Shown here one piece after another: positions 23,701-35,359 of a DNA stretch of 64,000 bases. The DNA is from Krasilnikovozyma curviuscula (taxonomy: Eukaryota; Basidiomycota; Tremellomycetes; Cystofilobasidiales; Mrakiaceae): NCBI GenBank assembly GCA_014825775.1, contig MVAQ01000004.1, positions 124,001-188,000 on the forward strand. The letters run 5' to 3'. The notes below the pieces were generated by a model, which saw only the letters and a program-made list of their open reading frames with translations, was not told where the DNA came from and searched no databases. The position numbers were made by a program, and so were the translations under genes. Every line of letters begins with the position of its first letter. The first letter of the stretch is position 1.

Positions 23701-26700
23701 CCACCTCTGGACTCTGACTCATCAGAAGAGTTCCAATGAGTGGAGTGAAAATTTGGACACTGATGACGGGTCTTGGAGCGAAGACAGCTAGCGGCTGCAA
23801 TTCTTTGCCCTCCGGATCATACATCGTTTCAAAGGGATCTCGAGAATCTGCAACACTGGATGTTGTTATTGGTGCGGAGCTGTCTACACTAATTGAGGTC
23901 GTAGTGTCCTCGGCGGTCGAGTTGATGGCGTAAGAAGATGAAGTTGTCGAGTCGGGGCTTGGTGAAGGTCCGTGAGGAGAAACGCCCATCAAAGGAGCGA
24001 AAAGTACACTCGAAACAGCATTGGAAACAGCTACTTGCACTGCTTCCGGATCTTCAATAGTTGGGCATCTTACGAAGTTGAGGCCTTCAGATGAAACTGT
24101 TGCTGTGAACGGTGCCAATGTTTCATGACCTTCTTCCACTTCAGGCTCTACATAATCGTCCATATCGGAGATCAAACGGCAACTGGTGTAGAAGAACCAG
24201 AGAATTTTGTGAAGAGATGGCGCAAGGGCTTCTCGTACAGTTTCATCTGAGCGAAGCAAAAAATCGTCAATTGGAATGAAGCAGCAAGGTGCCTCGCGGA
24301 ATGTACTCACCCTCATCCGTTCCCAAAGAGTTCAGCAGGGGTAGGATGTACTCCACCGTCTCACAGGGATCAACATCTTCCAGCCAGTCTCCGATGACTC
24401 TCGCAATGAACGCTCTGATGGAGTAACCGATCAGTCACAGCACGAAAATGAAGACAAAACCTTACAAGAAATATTAATCCTTACCGATGGTGCGGGTATT
24501 CGCTTTTGGTCAGCAAGAAAACGCGTTCCAGTACAGATAGGCTGGGATCGTCTAGGTTCAGATCTGCCTCGTCGTGAGACTCCGCAACCACGTCCAGTTC
24601 GTCTGCAGTGAGGGGACTCGAGAATCCAGCTGGTGGGGGTGATCTTGATATTAACGGATTTGGAGGCAGGAGTGATATTGGTGAAGAAGCAAACGAAGGA
24701 GAATGTGGGAGGCTAGAGTCGTCGAGATTTTCAGGAGATGAGAAGATCTCGTAGTCATCTGGGTTCGAGGACGGAGGGGTATCAACCGAGACGGGTATGT
24801 CTTCTGGCACCGCATTGTATGGATCTGGAAGTTCTTCCAGCGGTGTGAAGTACTCAGAGTCTGTTACTGACCACGCTGGAGAGCCAGGTGTAGCATGGAT
24901 AGACGAAGACACCAGATCTGACTTCCGCCGAAGGAACGCACCTTTAGGGTCAGCGAATTGAATTATGTTTTCATTGACTTCCCCTGTCGGCCGTCTCCAA
25001 CTGGGAGGTATGACAGGACCGGAAGGTGATGGTATACTTGGTGGATAAGGCGTAAGGGGATTGTCGTTTGACATCTCATCAGGTGGTGATGAATCTGACA
25101 AGTCAACGACTTTTTGATGGTCTGATGGAGTTGCGTCTGGTGTTAATATTGAAGACTCTGGTTGTTTTTCTCTGGCCCTCTCACTGATGGGCTGCTGTAT
25201 GACCGGAGTCTGATATTCGTCAATGAAGGGTGGTGGAAGCTGCTTTGGTAAGGGTCTAGGGCTGAGGAGCGGAAGCATCGTCGGTTCCAAAGGCAGATCT
25301 GACGGCTCTTCTTGTGCTGTCGGTTCTTGAGCTGTCATTTGAGAGAGGAGCGGTGATGGCGAAGAGGGGTAACGTAGAGACGAAGGTGAAGCAGGGGATG
25401 TTGGGAAAGATGGTGTAGATTGAGAAGAGTTCTCTAGCGGGGCGACAGATGATACAAGAGGAAGTGTTGTACTAATGTTATGGACATTGGAGTTCGAAGG
25501 AGGTGGTGACATGGTTCCAGAGGGTAATCTGGGATGCGAACTGCTTGGTGAGGATTTCCCTACAGGGGTGTTGCGAAGTGCAGCACCAAACCCATAACTC
25601 GTTCTCCTCTGATGATCTGGCAAATGCCCAGCTCCTACTGGCGAGGCATCTCTCGGCGGCGGTTTACCGCTGCCTCCCAGTCTAGGACTCCCTTTACCAT
25701 GAGAGATGCTGGTAGGTGATGACGCTGATCCCATCACAGGAGAGGAAGATGAATTAAGAAAGTTGTCAGAGTAGACTGGCGGATGATAGTGTTGATTTCT
25801 GGAACTAGATGACGAGTTTGACTCAGATGCTGTTGACCCCGGTGTAGAACTTCCTCCAGGAGTTGTGATAGATGACCCTCGTCGATGACCAACGGACCTC
25901 TGAAGCAGAGAGCTAGCAACCATCGGGCTTCCTGAAGATGCAAAAGAGCTCTTCCGTATAGCAGCTGCAGACGGCGTGGGGATGTAGGTTACATCCAAGG
26001 GCGATGTGGCTGGCCACACAGAGTCATAAGCTGTGGTTGCTGAGAACGACGAAGATGATTGGTCATCAGAAGACGGGGATGAGATGGTAGAGAGAACTGA
26101 AGAACGATAAGAGGCCATAGGCGGTAGATGATGGCGAGAGCTGCGATGTTCGCGGGGCGATATTGTGTCAGATGTCGGCAGGCTGATGTGTAGAGGTTGA
26201 GGTGAATGATCTGAAGCTGATGATCCTGGAGTATCAACTGGAGAGCCTACAGAATTTGAGTGAGATGAACCCTGGGATGAGTGAGCAGGTTCTTTGCTGC
26301 TTAAAGGGTATCCCTCCTCGCTTGAACCAGAGGCTTTTGGATGGCTGATACCTGAGATACCCAGATCAAACTCTGCTGCTTGAACCCTCGGACTATTTCT
26401 GGGAGAGTTTCCTGTTTTGGGTGATGCCCTCAGCTGCAATTCCGAAGCACTCAATCTCCTCGGTGACCCTGTCCCGCTTCCATCATTGGACCCAGCGCTA
26501 CTCCCCGACTTCGAATGTGTGGATGAAAACGCTGCTGGAGGGTTGAAAGCCGGTGGTGGGGTTGGCGGAAAGTGTAGTGGGCTAGGGATCATGACATGAT
26601 TTGGATGAGGGTGGTGATGCGAGTACACGGAAAGTCCAGGAGAGCCAGCAGGAGAGCCTTCGGTACCTGAAGAGTTGTCAAAGGAAAGAAATGTCAGCTT

Positions 26701-27278
26701 CTACCATGTGATGTATCCGAAAACTTCAACATAAACTCTCATGGGAAACTCCGAGCGAGTTTCTAGCTCTATAGAGGGCGTGGGCTTAGTCACGCAGCCT
26801 AGCAAATCAACTCTTGCACTACCACACCAGCCGACGCAGTGAACCTCACACCGCCAGCAAAAGAGGCCTCGCCGTTTCCATCTCCTTTGAAGTAGTACAA
26901 GGCTTGAGAAGTTATGTACTCACTGTGCGCATGAGACCCTTCGCTCCCTCTGGGAGAACCTCGCCCGTCGAGACTCCCATCATTTGAAGTTGAAGAAGTC
27001 GAGCTGCTATACTTGTGGTGCGCTGAAGCAAAAGCAGGCGGACCGTTGAACTGTGCTGGTGGTGGGGGTGGCAGAGTAGGAGCATGGGATGGACCAGAAC
27101 CAGAATTGTTGCTTGAAGAGGAAATGGTTGACGAACTCGGCGACCCTGTGGTAAAAATCACGCATCGTATCAACAAAGTAGGCCACACACACTATCATGT
27201 CCTCTTGAGATTTTTTCATTCAAACTCACCCTGAGGCAGAGTGGGACGTCGTGCTTCTTCGAAGGAGGATTCAACCAT
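20793..27278 (-). CDS. Large HEAT-repeat protein resembling PP4 regulatory subunit 1, with long disordered N-terminus
   Basis: ATG at 27278 (MVESSFEEARRPTLPQG) begins a protein of about 1,900 residues. The first roughly 800 are Ser/Pro-rich and almost certainly unstructured, mostly in one 2.2-kb exon (about 24485-26667). The remainder (about 20800-24420) consists of HEAT-type helices, for example ETVREALAPSLHKILWFFY, FDASFAVRREAALAMGSLA, DDNDKVRRSLAASLHEMVK, DRVAAVREATVKSVSRLLF and DPVVDVRYAAARCCQKI. The style and order resemble PPP4R1/PP2A-A scaffolds. An acidic Ser-rich segment ends the protein (DDVGLLPLQ, TAG at 20793). About ten introns; those near 24310 and 27150 are clear. Function as a phosphatase scaffold is inferred from family resemblance. 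Importin-like or other HEAT scaffolds are the alternative. Confidence 0.75.
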
Positions 27279-28269
27279 GACTTAAGACGACGTTTACCCC
27301 TTCCACCAAGGTTCTCAACCCCTCTTTTAGCTTCCAGCACTCTACGATTCGGTTTTTAGCCTTTCTAGCCCTTTGCCTATACCAATGGCCCGGGTACACG
27401 CTTTGAGAGGCTCTTCAAGTCGGCTCCTCCCTCTCTACCGAAGCCAAGCAGAGCCAGAGCCTGGGCGACTACAGTGTTGAAAAGCTTATTGAGGATCAAT
27501 TGAATCAAGCAAATCTTTTACAGCAATTAACGTGTTTCTTACCTGAATGTGAAGTATTTTGAGGCAAGATATGGTTAGAGGGCAAAACTCGAACGAATGA
27601 CGACAGATGCCTTCTCGATAGCCCTGACCAAGTTTATTTTCAGGATTATTCCAGATTTCTGGTAAAGACGGAGGACTATAGAACTTTGAGTGTAGTTAAA
27701 GTCACATCAGCATGTTTTCAGAATTTATTTATTTGCTTATATTCACCGAAGTCCCGTGAGGTTGAGACAAGTTACCTTCAAATGATCACGGAAACTCTCA
27801 AGGCAGTAGGTGAGATAAACCAAAGCTTCAGATGTATTAAGTAAAGAAGAAGAGTCTAAGAAGCTATGAAGTCTTAGACAGCGCGAGGGAAAGCATGCCA
27901 TTCATTGAAATGCCGACCCATCTCCTCTTCAGCTCCGAATGATTAGGTCTTTAGTCACCAAGTCACTTGTACCAGGCGCTATTAGGTTCGCACTCACAGC
28001 CAAATATCATCCTCACTTTGAATCTTGAGTGGACCGAGCTGTCGAAGCACCATCTGTGTGTTTCTACTCGATCGCGATGAGCGTAACTGCACGCGAGCTG
28101 TCTTTTTTGCTGAGATGTGACCAAAGAGTCCTTCTTTCCATTTGCTGTCATAATCATTAAGTGAAGAACCATGAAGATCAAGAGATATAAAAGTAGTACA
28201 AATATGCCTGCAACCCCATAATAGACGCAACAATAACAAGTGACAGAACAAGTCTACAAAAGGACGTGT
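27279..28269. other. Intergenic, 991 bp
   Basis: It lies between the HEAT-protein start and the OPT transporter end, both on the minus strand, and should contain the HEAT gene promoter. A minus-strand frame at about 27994-28251 (KWKEGLFGHISAKKTARVQL, ending next to a GTGAGT) is open, but I could not build a convincing gene from it. Confidence 0.4.
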
Positions 28270-31200
28270 TTACGTCGAGGACGGGAAGCATCTTTCCACA
28301 GAATCAACATTGTTTCCCCACCAGTTGGGCTACATTGAAAAAGGCATTGAGAGTTAGTAAGTAGTGAGAAAGTGACAGATAAAGCAGTGAAATACCGCTC
28401 ACCATTGTAATCGTCGCAGCGCCACTGAAGGAGAGGAAGAGAGCTGGTCAGGACATGCTTCAACATATACTGGATGAAAAGAGATGCTCACGAGAAGGCG
28501 ACAAAGATGAGAAGCAAAGATAGATTGTAACCAGTATCGGCTGCAGCACCAGAAAGGTAGGCGTATTTCTTCCAGAACTCATATTTGTACTTCTTGATCC
28601 AGAGGTGATTGACAGAACCGAGGATGAACCAGGTGAGGAAGGTGTTGGAAATGTTACCGTAGAAGTTCTCGAAGGTGGTAGCAAAGATTGGGACATTGAC
28701 AAGGTCAAATCTTCTTCTTGGGAAGAATCGGTGAAGAGCGTAAAGGATCATTGGAAGACCAGCACCAAGAACGAAACCGTAGAGCATAGGCTTGTACATT
28801 GGGTCGTCGAAGAGTCGTTTCTTTGTAATGGAAGATCGTGTAAGACGTCGAAAATATCATCAGAGATCAACAAATGGTGCCAAAACTTATTCTGAAACTT
28901 ACAGGACCAATCAAAGCGAAGGCGATTCCCTGGTTATTCAAACTAGTGACGGTCTGACCAGTCCATTGGCTGTTGTAACGATATCAGTGCCCCATCGCAT
29001 CAAGGAAGAGCATTTCAGAAGCCACTCACTTGTTTGGATCTATAGCAGCTCCAGTAAGGTAGTCACCTTTGGTTTTAACAACCCAGCTGAAGTAATGAAG
29101 ATTCCTTGGTCAGCACTGAAAGGAGACTGGCTCGGTGTCATGACATACAGAATGGTAGCGTAGTTGACTGGAACGCCGACACAGATACCCCAGACTTGAG
29201 CCCAGAGGACGGAGCGTGGAGGGATGTGGAAGTAGTGACCAAGCTTCATATCTGACAGCATGGCTTGAGCCTCGTACCAGCACTGACCGGAGATGACTCT
29301 GTAGGAGAGAGATCCGACTGGATGGCGAGATCCACCAGCATTGATAACATAACTGATGAGAGAAAGAGATGGGTGAGAACTTCAATCATGTCAGAATGAA
29401 GGTCTTAAATAGTCTTACCCGTAGAATAGTTCATTGAAATATCCGACTGGCATCTGGTAACCGGAAATGGCACTGTATTGAAAGAAAATAAAGCGGTGTC
29501 GTCGGGTCAGCTCACGCGAGTCATCTGTTCAATAAATGACAGATACACTCACTAGATATAGCCCATAGGCAGAACGATACAAGCACCGAAAGCAACACCA
29601 ATGAACAGCGTGTAGATGGGCATGTACAGGACACCGCTGGCGGTTAGACCGATGAGAGCGCAGAAGGGTAAGAAGAAGAGGAGAGCATTCCACCACCATG
29701 GAACCCTGAACAGCAGTAAGAAAAAGAGAAATCAGTAAAAGAGAGAAATATTTGATTTAGAAAACATGACAGACTGTGGGTAAACCTTGATCATCTGGGT
29801 AAGTTTGTCATTGTGGGCAGATTTACCAGATCTCTGGGCTTTGATGGTCTTGTAGATCATTGGACCTTGGAAGAGAACCAAAGAAACGAAAGCACCAAGG
29901 TAGGCAACATAAGAGAAGAAGTAGCCCCATCTCAACTGAGCGCTCATCCTTGGAGGACCGACCTGCTCGAAGAGCGCTTCATTTAGTGCATAGGAACCGG
30001 GGATCATCATCTAGCAGAGTAAAAAGAAATCAGTCGATGAGGAACAGACCATCAAAAGAAGGCACCAGAGAGAGATGGGAAGTCACATACCTTAGCAGTT
30101 GGGTATTTTGTGCCGTTCTTCAACCTGAGGGTCTGGGACTGGATTGGGTACTTGTCACTATCCCAAACACCAGTAAAGTAGCCAATTGGGACAAGGATCC
30201 ATGCGCCAATAACGCTGGCAACGAAAATGTTGACCTAAGCAGGGAGAATCATCCAGTCAGATGAGATGTGATTTTGGTGCTGTGGAGGTTGGGGTCACTT
30301 ACTTGAGTCCAGTATGGGTAGTAGATCAAAGAAGAACCAATGTTGGACCAATCCAAGGTGAAGTTCATGATACCAGCTCCACCAAGTCCAGAGCCCAGGA
30401 AGACAGCAGTTGGGTTCGAAGTCACCCAGCAGATGAAGGACAACGATGAGAGCATGGGGAAAGCATATTCGGGCAACAGCTCCCATCTGTTGAGGTTTCG
30501 AGAGTGTCAAGACGCGAACGATGCCACAACCACGATCATTATTGACTTACAGGAAAAAGATGAGGATACCAAACCAGAACACCCTCATTTGCTTCTTGGA
30601 GGTGTTGGAGTCGCTCTCCATCGAGCTTCTCATAGCCTTGAAGACGGACACTTGTTGCAAGGTGAGAGGGAACATGGTAACTGAGAACGACATGTGGGCA
30701 TTAGCTACGCATATCGCAGTTGGAAATGTCTCTCTCTGGTACTCACGAGGGTTTTCAACCAAGAAGACTTTTGCGAAGGAGGCGAAAGAGAAACCGATGA
30801 AAACAGCGGACAACATGAAGATGATTGCGAGCCAGCCGTTCATCTACAACGAAGCAAGAACAGTCTGATAATGTTTATATTTGAGAGAGAAAGGATGAAA
30901 GCTTACAGGAGTATCGTAGAAGACAGCTAGAGGCGCGAGAACATAATCACCCAAGTTGTTGGTAGCACCAGTGTTCGCAGCCAAAACGATGGCGACGTGT
31001 TCTTTGACGGAAAATGGACCAGGATTGAGATCAAAGGTAAAACGTCCAAAGCCAATCTTCTTAGATGGAAGTCCCTTGGCCAACAATCTACCCAAGTAAA
31101 GAGTGATGATTTGGACGAAGTAAACTGAGTAAGGAACGTAGGTGGTTCTGAAAAAACCCATTTGGGACAAGAAAGCTCCAAGAGCGGTGAAAGCTCCTGA

Positions 31201-31677
31201 TAAAAGGAAGAATCTCCAAGTCAAGACTGGAGGGGGCAAGTGAAAAGAATTAACAGTGCACTCTAAGTGGATCATCACAATTCCAGTAACACGAAACTGA
31301 AACTCACCAGGAGTGTCAACGTCATCTTCGAAGTCACACAGCTCTCTGACAATGAGAGGAAGACAAGAATAGGCTGGATCTTCATCGTCGCCTGCGATAG
31401 GGAGAGTCAAGGTGGTGTGGTGTCAGGAAAGCGAACAGCGAAAACTTCGGTGGAGTCGGCCCTCACCTTTTGCGTCTACAACGTCTTTGCCTTCGTCATC
31501 AGACAAACGTCCAGCTTCAACAATGTCGTACTTGGCATCAGAGAAGTCCTTCTTCTCGTCAGCGAAGTCTGGGACGTCAACTGGACGTGTGTTGTCAGTG
31601 TAGGACAAGTTGGTGAGGATCTCTGGATCGGCTGGGTGAGTCAACTCATCCTTAAACTGGAGGTTACCGGAAGCCAT
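28270..31677 (-). CDS. OPT family oligopeptide transporter
   Basis: This is a proton-coupled importer of small peptides (or peptide-like metal chelates) in the plasma membrane. ATG at 31677 gives MASGNLQFKDELTHPADPEI, an acidic cytosolic N-terminus of about 80 residues. The first membrane segment is FFLLSGAFTALGAFLSQMGF. The OPT signature NPGPFSVKEH is intact. Many hydrophobic segments follow (WLAIIFMLSAVFIGFSFASF, FLGSGLGGAGIMNFTLDW, GYFFSYVAYLGAFVSLVLF, LLIFVAFSGAATITMPNW). It ends NNVDSVERCFPSST with TAA at 28270. It is about 860 residues, the usual length, in about eleven exons split by short introns. The specific substrate cannot be predicted by eye. Confidence 0.93.
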
Positions 31678-32286
31678 CCTGAAGGATGAAAGGGGGAGAC
31701 TTGAAAGAAAGTGCTGGAATTCGGAAGAACAAATGATTGTTGTGAGGGATCTTATAGGAAATGAATCCAAAATGATCAGCACGCCTGGATCTCTTGGTAG
31801 CAGGAGCAAGCATGTAGTAACTTTGAGCACCTCGTGAGCCATTTCCAGATAGGGAGCTGGAGCACTAGGACCAGCGTGGGGCGCGGCTTGCTCCAACTTC
31901 AAAACGCCTCGAAAAGTACCGATATCTCAACCTTCCTTTTCCCCGCCCGTACCTGCGTACCATGAGGACTTCTTGATAGCGCCATTGACAAATTGAGCCC
32001 GCACGGTGGCAACAGCGCCAGATTCCAGCCTTTCGCAGCTGTCGCAGCGCTGTTAGGGGATTTTATGTCCCTTTCTGTCAATCAAAGCAATTCTACATAG
32101 TCGTTCTAACGATAGTCAATTGAAGAGACCTCCCTCCTACTCTACTCGGAAAAATAATACCCAATAAATAATACCCAAAGAAGTCTAGAAAGACGGTAGC
32201 AAAATTTCGTTCACCCGCGATAAGATAGGTACTCTGATCGAGGGCGCCAAAATTCTATGCTCCACGCGAGCTGTCTATTTCGAACC

Positions 32287-32306
32287 GCGACCAAGACTTT
32301 GGTCGC
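32287..32306. repeat. Short inverted repeat (8-bp stem, 4-nt loop)
   Basis: The arms GCGACCAA and TTGGTCGC pair perfectly around GACT. It lies inside the gene-poor region, next to a TTCGAAC sequence that resembles a Pol III B-box on the minus strand. It may be a structured RNA remnant or chance. Confidence 0.4.
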
Positions 32307-33409
32307 ACGCTGATCATCTTGCTCCATTTTACTGGTGCTATCAGCCCCGAAAACACCTTCTCTAGCAACTGAGCTATAATGAGGTGCTGCTGCGACGACT
32401 CTCCCTGCAGTGCCACTGCACCACTGTGCTATTTTGCAAGGCTCAGCCCAGACTTCACATGTTGCACCATAACACTTTTCAAGCAGAAGCATTGGAATCA
32501 CCGGAACTCGAATACACGCTTGTAGAATCACGATGGTACCAGCTGCGCTTACTTGGCTCACCATAACCTGACACCCTCCCTGTCGTATCTGTGCAATGTT
32601 TCTATGGCATCGTGTGGTCACAGGGGCTCTTTTTCGGCTTTGCAATTTATTGAAATGACAAGCATGGGGAAATTGAAGTCTAATAGAGATCTGGACTTTG
32701 GAGCGCAGCGTGCGACCCACTCTTTCCTTGACCGACCACCGTATCTCAGCTTTGATTATCACATAGTATCAGCATGGCGCTCAACTCGTTCGGAATACTC
32801 CATCTGTCAGCTGTTTTGAGGCTGAGATGACCGTATGGTGGGTCGAAAAGGTGAGATTGGTCTTCTGCCACCTTTCCCACATGTACCACTCTATCCTTCT
32901 CACGCCATATTTCAGAGTGACTTCTACATACGAATCCACAAGAGACAATATAACTCTTATGATATACTAGAAAGTTCATGGTGATGGCGATGCACATTTC
33001 TCTAGAGAGCCGTGAGGTGGAAAGCGATGGATCATGGAAAGATCCGCCATGTAGCCTCGCCCCACTTTTTCCAGGGCATTTTCATTTGCTAGTCTTGATT
33101 TCATAACTTGATTTTACGACTTTTAAATTGCCGATATAGGATCGAGTTTACACCAGAAGGCACTTGTCAAACCACGAACTCGTCGAGAGCGGTGCGATGG
33201 TAACTTGAACGGTGGGGAAGCTATCTCAAAGCCCTATTCCCGCTGCTATCTGACCACCCAGTAGCTCTAGAGCGTATCTTCTACATCTGTCATGGTATAT
33301 TATAGGAAGTAGGAGCTCGTGCAGTTCGTGTGATGCGGCAAAGCTTATGGTGAGTCAGGCTTACACATCGTCTCCCACATGTAAACAACTTCGTTTTTTT
33401 TTCACTCTC

Positions 33410-33425
33410 ACAGATTTAAATCTGT
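33410..33425. promoter_or_regulatory. 16-bp perfect palindrome upstream of the GPI-type gene
   Basis: ACAGATTTAAATCTGT is its own reverse complement. It lies about 190 bp upstream of the ATG at 33615, after a run of T residues. A dimeric regulator could bind it; this is speculative. Confidence 0.3.
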
Positions 33426-33614
33426 CTCTTACACTAGCAAACTGCTACATCAGACCTCGCTCGTTTTCTTAATGATCTTTAAAGTCGCAAAAGACAAAGC
33501 CCCTATCTTTGACTCTCGGTCTGTGCACCGGTTTCGCTGGGAAGAATGGCGATCGGGCTGGTGACGATCCTCTCACTACTCCAACCATATCTTACCAGGC
33601 CCAACTTTGATACC

Positions 33615-34771
33615 ATGCTCTATTACTTTCTCTTTTCTTTCCTTGCCTTTGTCCCATTCTCAGCTGTTGCAGGTGTGTAAGAGGAGCGGCCCGAAACTTC
33701 CCATTCATTTCTTTGTTCCGAGTGACTGACTATAATATTGACTTGTTTGGTCGCTACAGACGGTATCCTTACAATCTACACTCCTGGAAATGTTATCCAA
33801 TGCGAGAACTCTCTTTTGACGTACTCGGGTGGAACTGGAGTGAGTGGTGGTCCTACTTTGAATGGATAGGGGTATGAAAGCGATGCTGACTTGACATTTC
33901 TCTCTCTTCTCTCAAACTGAACCAGCCTTATATCATCTCTGTCCTTCCAGGGCAATCTCTTAGTGGTGCATACGAGACTCTTTTCACCCAGCCAGCATCG
34001 TCAACGAGCGTTACCTGGCTCTGTGATATTGGAGTGGTTAGTCTACTCTCGCTCTCGCAGCCAGCTGATAGGGTCTGAAAATCGTTTTATTGTTGGTTAT
34101 ATCTTCAGGGAACTAGTACGTCCCGTTGACCTTATTCTTTGTTTATCGCAAGTGGCCGAGCCGACGTCTCCAATGGTTTGTGCCCACTAGCACTCACGTT
34201 CGGAATCAAGGACTCAACTGGTGCTGTTCAGTATTCTGGAGTAGCCATTGTTGGAGCGTCACCAACCAACAACGAAACTTGGTCAGTCTCCTCCTCACAT
34301 GCGTTGCAGTGACAGATCTGAATGCTGACGAGACCAAAAATATCTGCTACTGTCAGCATTGGCATCAACGCTGTCGCACAAGCTTCAATTCTACTTACTG
34401 CCTCTTCTAATACTCTCGGAACTTCAGCAACGTAAGGGAACTTCTGATGAAACACTTCTTGGCGAGCTCAATTCAACTGACATTCGGTTATTGTTCCGTG
34501 TGAAGCGGCGCCTCATCTTCTGTCGGTGCTTCCTCTGCAGGCGCGGGGTCTATCACAGCAGCTGCTACTTCTTCAGCTCCAGCTTCTGCGACGACCTCGG
34601 CTACCAGAACTTCTGATGCTGTTGGTACGTTCTTTCCAAGCAAAAGAGTCGTCCAGCAGATTACTGACGTCTCCCTTGGCACTTCTTTTCTTAGATCGAA
34701 CTAATGGTGACAGTCTTCTTTGGTCAATTGGAGCCATCTTAATTCTTGCTGGTCTGAATTCAGCGCTTTGA
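33615..34771 (+). CDS. Secreted Ser/Thr-rich, probably GPI-anchored surface protein
   Basis: ATG at 33615 gives a signal peptide (MLYYFLFSFLAFVPFSAVAG). The mature N-terminus follows over several small exons: ILTIYTPGNVIQCENSLLTY, SGGTG, PYIISVLPGQSLSGAYETLF, SVTWLCDIGV, and LTFGIKDSTGAVQYSGVAI followed by GASPTNNETC. This is the compact domain typical of basidiomycete 'Ser-Thr-rich GPI-anchored membrane protein' families. A Ser/Thr/Ala tract follows (34530-34620), then a hydrophobic tail LLWSIGAILILAGLNSAL that looks like a GPI-attachment signal. It is probably a cell-wall or plasma-membrane surface protein of unknown role. The joins around 34100-34180 and 34280-34500 are approximate. Confidence 0.7.
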
Positions 34772-35359
34772 GGTAGATCCTTCTAGCAATCACGCTATGG
34801 TGATATCGCTTCTGAAACTGACAATCATTCTCAGTAAAGGACTACAGGAGTGGGCTTCCCGATCATCACTTAAGGACTAATTTCTGAGACCTTACCATCC
34901 CTTTCTTCGAGCCCTTTCACCGTGATTACAGGGCGCTCAAGAGCTTTCTTCATCAGTTTACAATGTTGTTTCCCCTCGTTATACCTACTTTATACTTAAT
35001 TCTCAAAGCACCCTTAACTCCTATGACTTGAAAATATTACAGCTCCCCTTTAATATCGAAACTCGGGCTTTCTGCTCACATGCGAGGGCGCGAGGCGACA
35101 GTTTGACAATTTGTGCCTTCGGTGCCAGACAAACGTTAATGAGTCTGCCCCTTGACATCCCATTTGACCATCACAGGAGCTCTTGAGAAGCAAGCAAAAT
35201 AATTTTCCCTCAACAAAGTGAAACGCGTCAGCCACCGCAACGCGCTGGGCTCCTTGATTTCGAAGGTCCGAGCTTATTTATCCCTCCTTCACATCCGTCC
35301 CTGCTGCCTTTACCTACGCCCTGGCCTATAATAAGTGATCAGATTCTCACTCCTTCATC
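34772..35359. other. Intergenic, 588 bp
   Basis: It holds the 3' UTR of the GPI-type gene and the promoter of the NDK-like gene. Nothing else is recognised. Confidence 0.4.

Larger units (their letters stand above)
31678..33614. other. Gene-poor intergenic stretch, 1.9 kb
   Basis: It separates two divergent genes, OPT (minus) and the GPI-type protein (plus). A minus-strand frame is open for 183 codons (32211-32762), but it is Cys/Arg-rich, matches no family I know and lacks clear flanking splice logic. A perfect 8-bp stem with a 4-nt loop lies at 32287-32306, and a 16-bp palindrome lies at 33410-33425. No tRNA or transposon could be supported. Confidence 0.45.

Noticed and set aside
28086..28105. 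Shared sequence cacgcgagctgtct at about 28090 and 32265 as a possible dispersed repeat
   Set aside because: A 14-base match is expected several times by chance in a window this size, and the flanks do not match.
27963..28251. Possible small minus-strand gene with hydrophobic start
   Set aside because: Two overlapping frames are both open, neither matches a family, and no complete exon-intron model ends properly.
32265..32385. tRNA-like sequence on the minus strand (TAGCTCAGTTG and GGTTCGAAA)
   Set aside because: The acceptor ends do not pair, the T-arm does not close and the boxes are about 85 nt apart without a normal anticodon intron, so it cannot be called as a tRNA gene.
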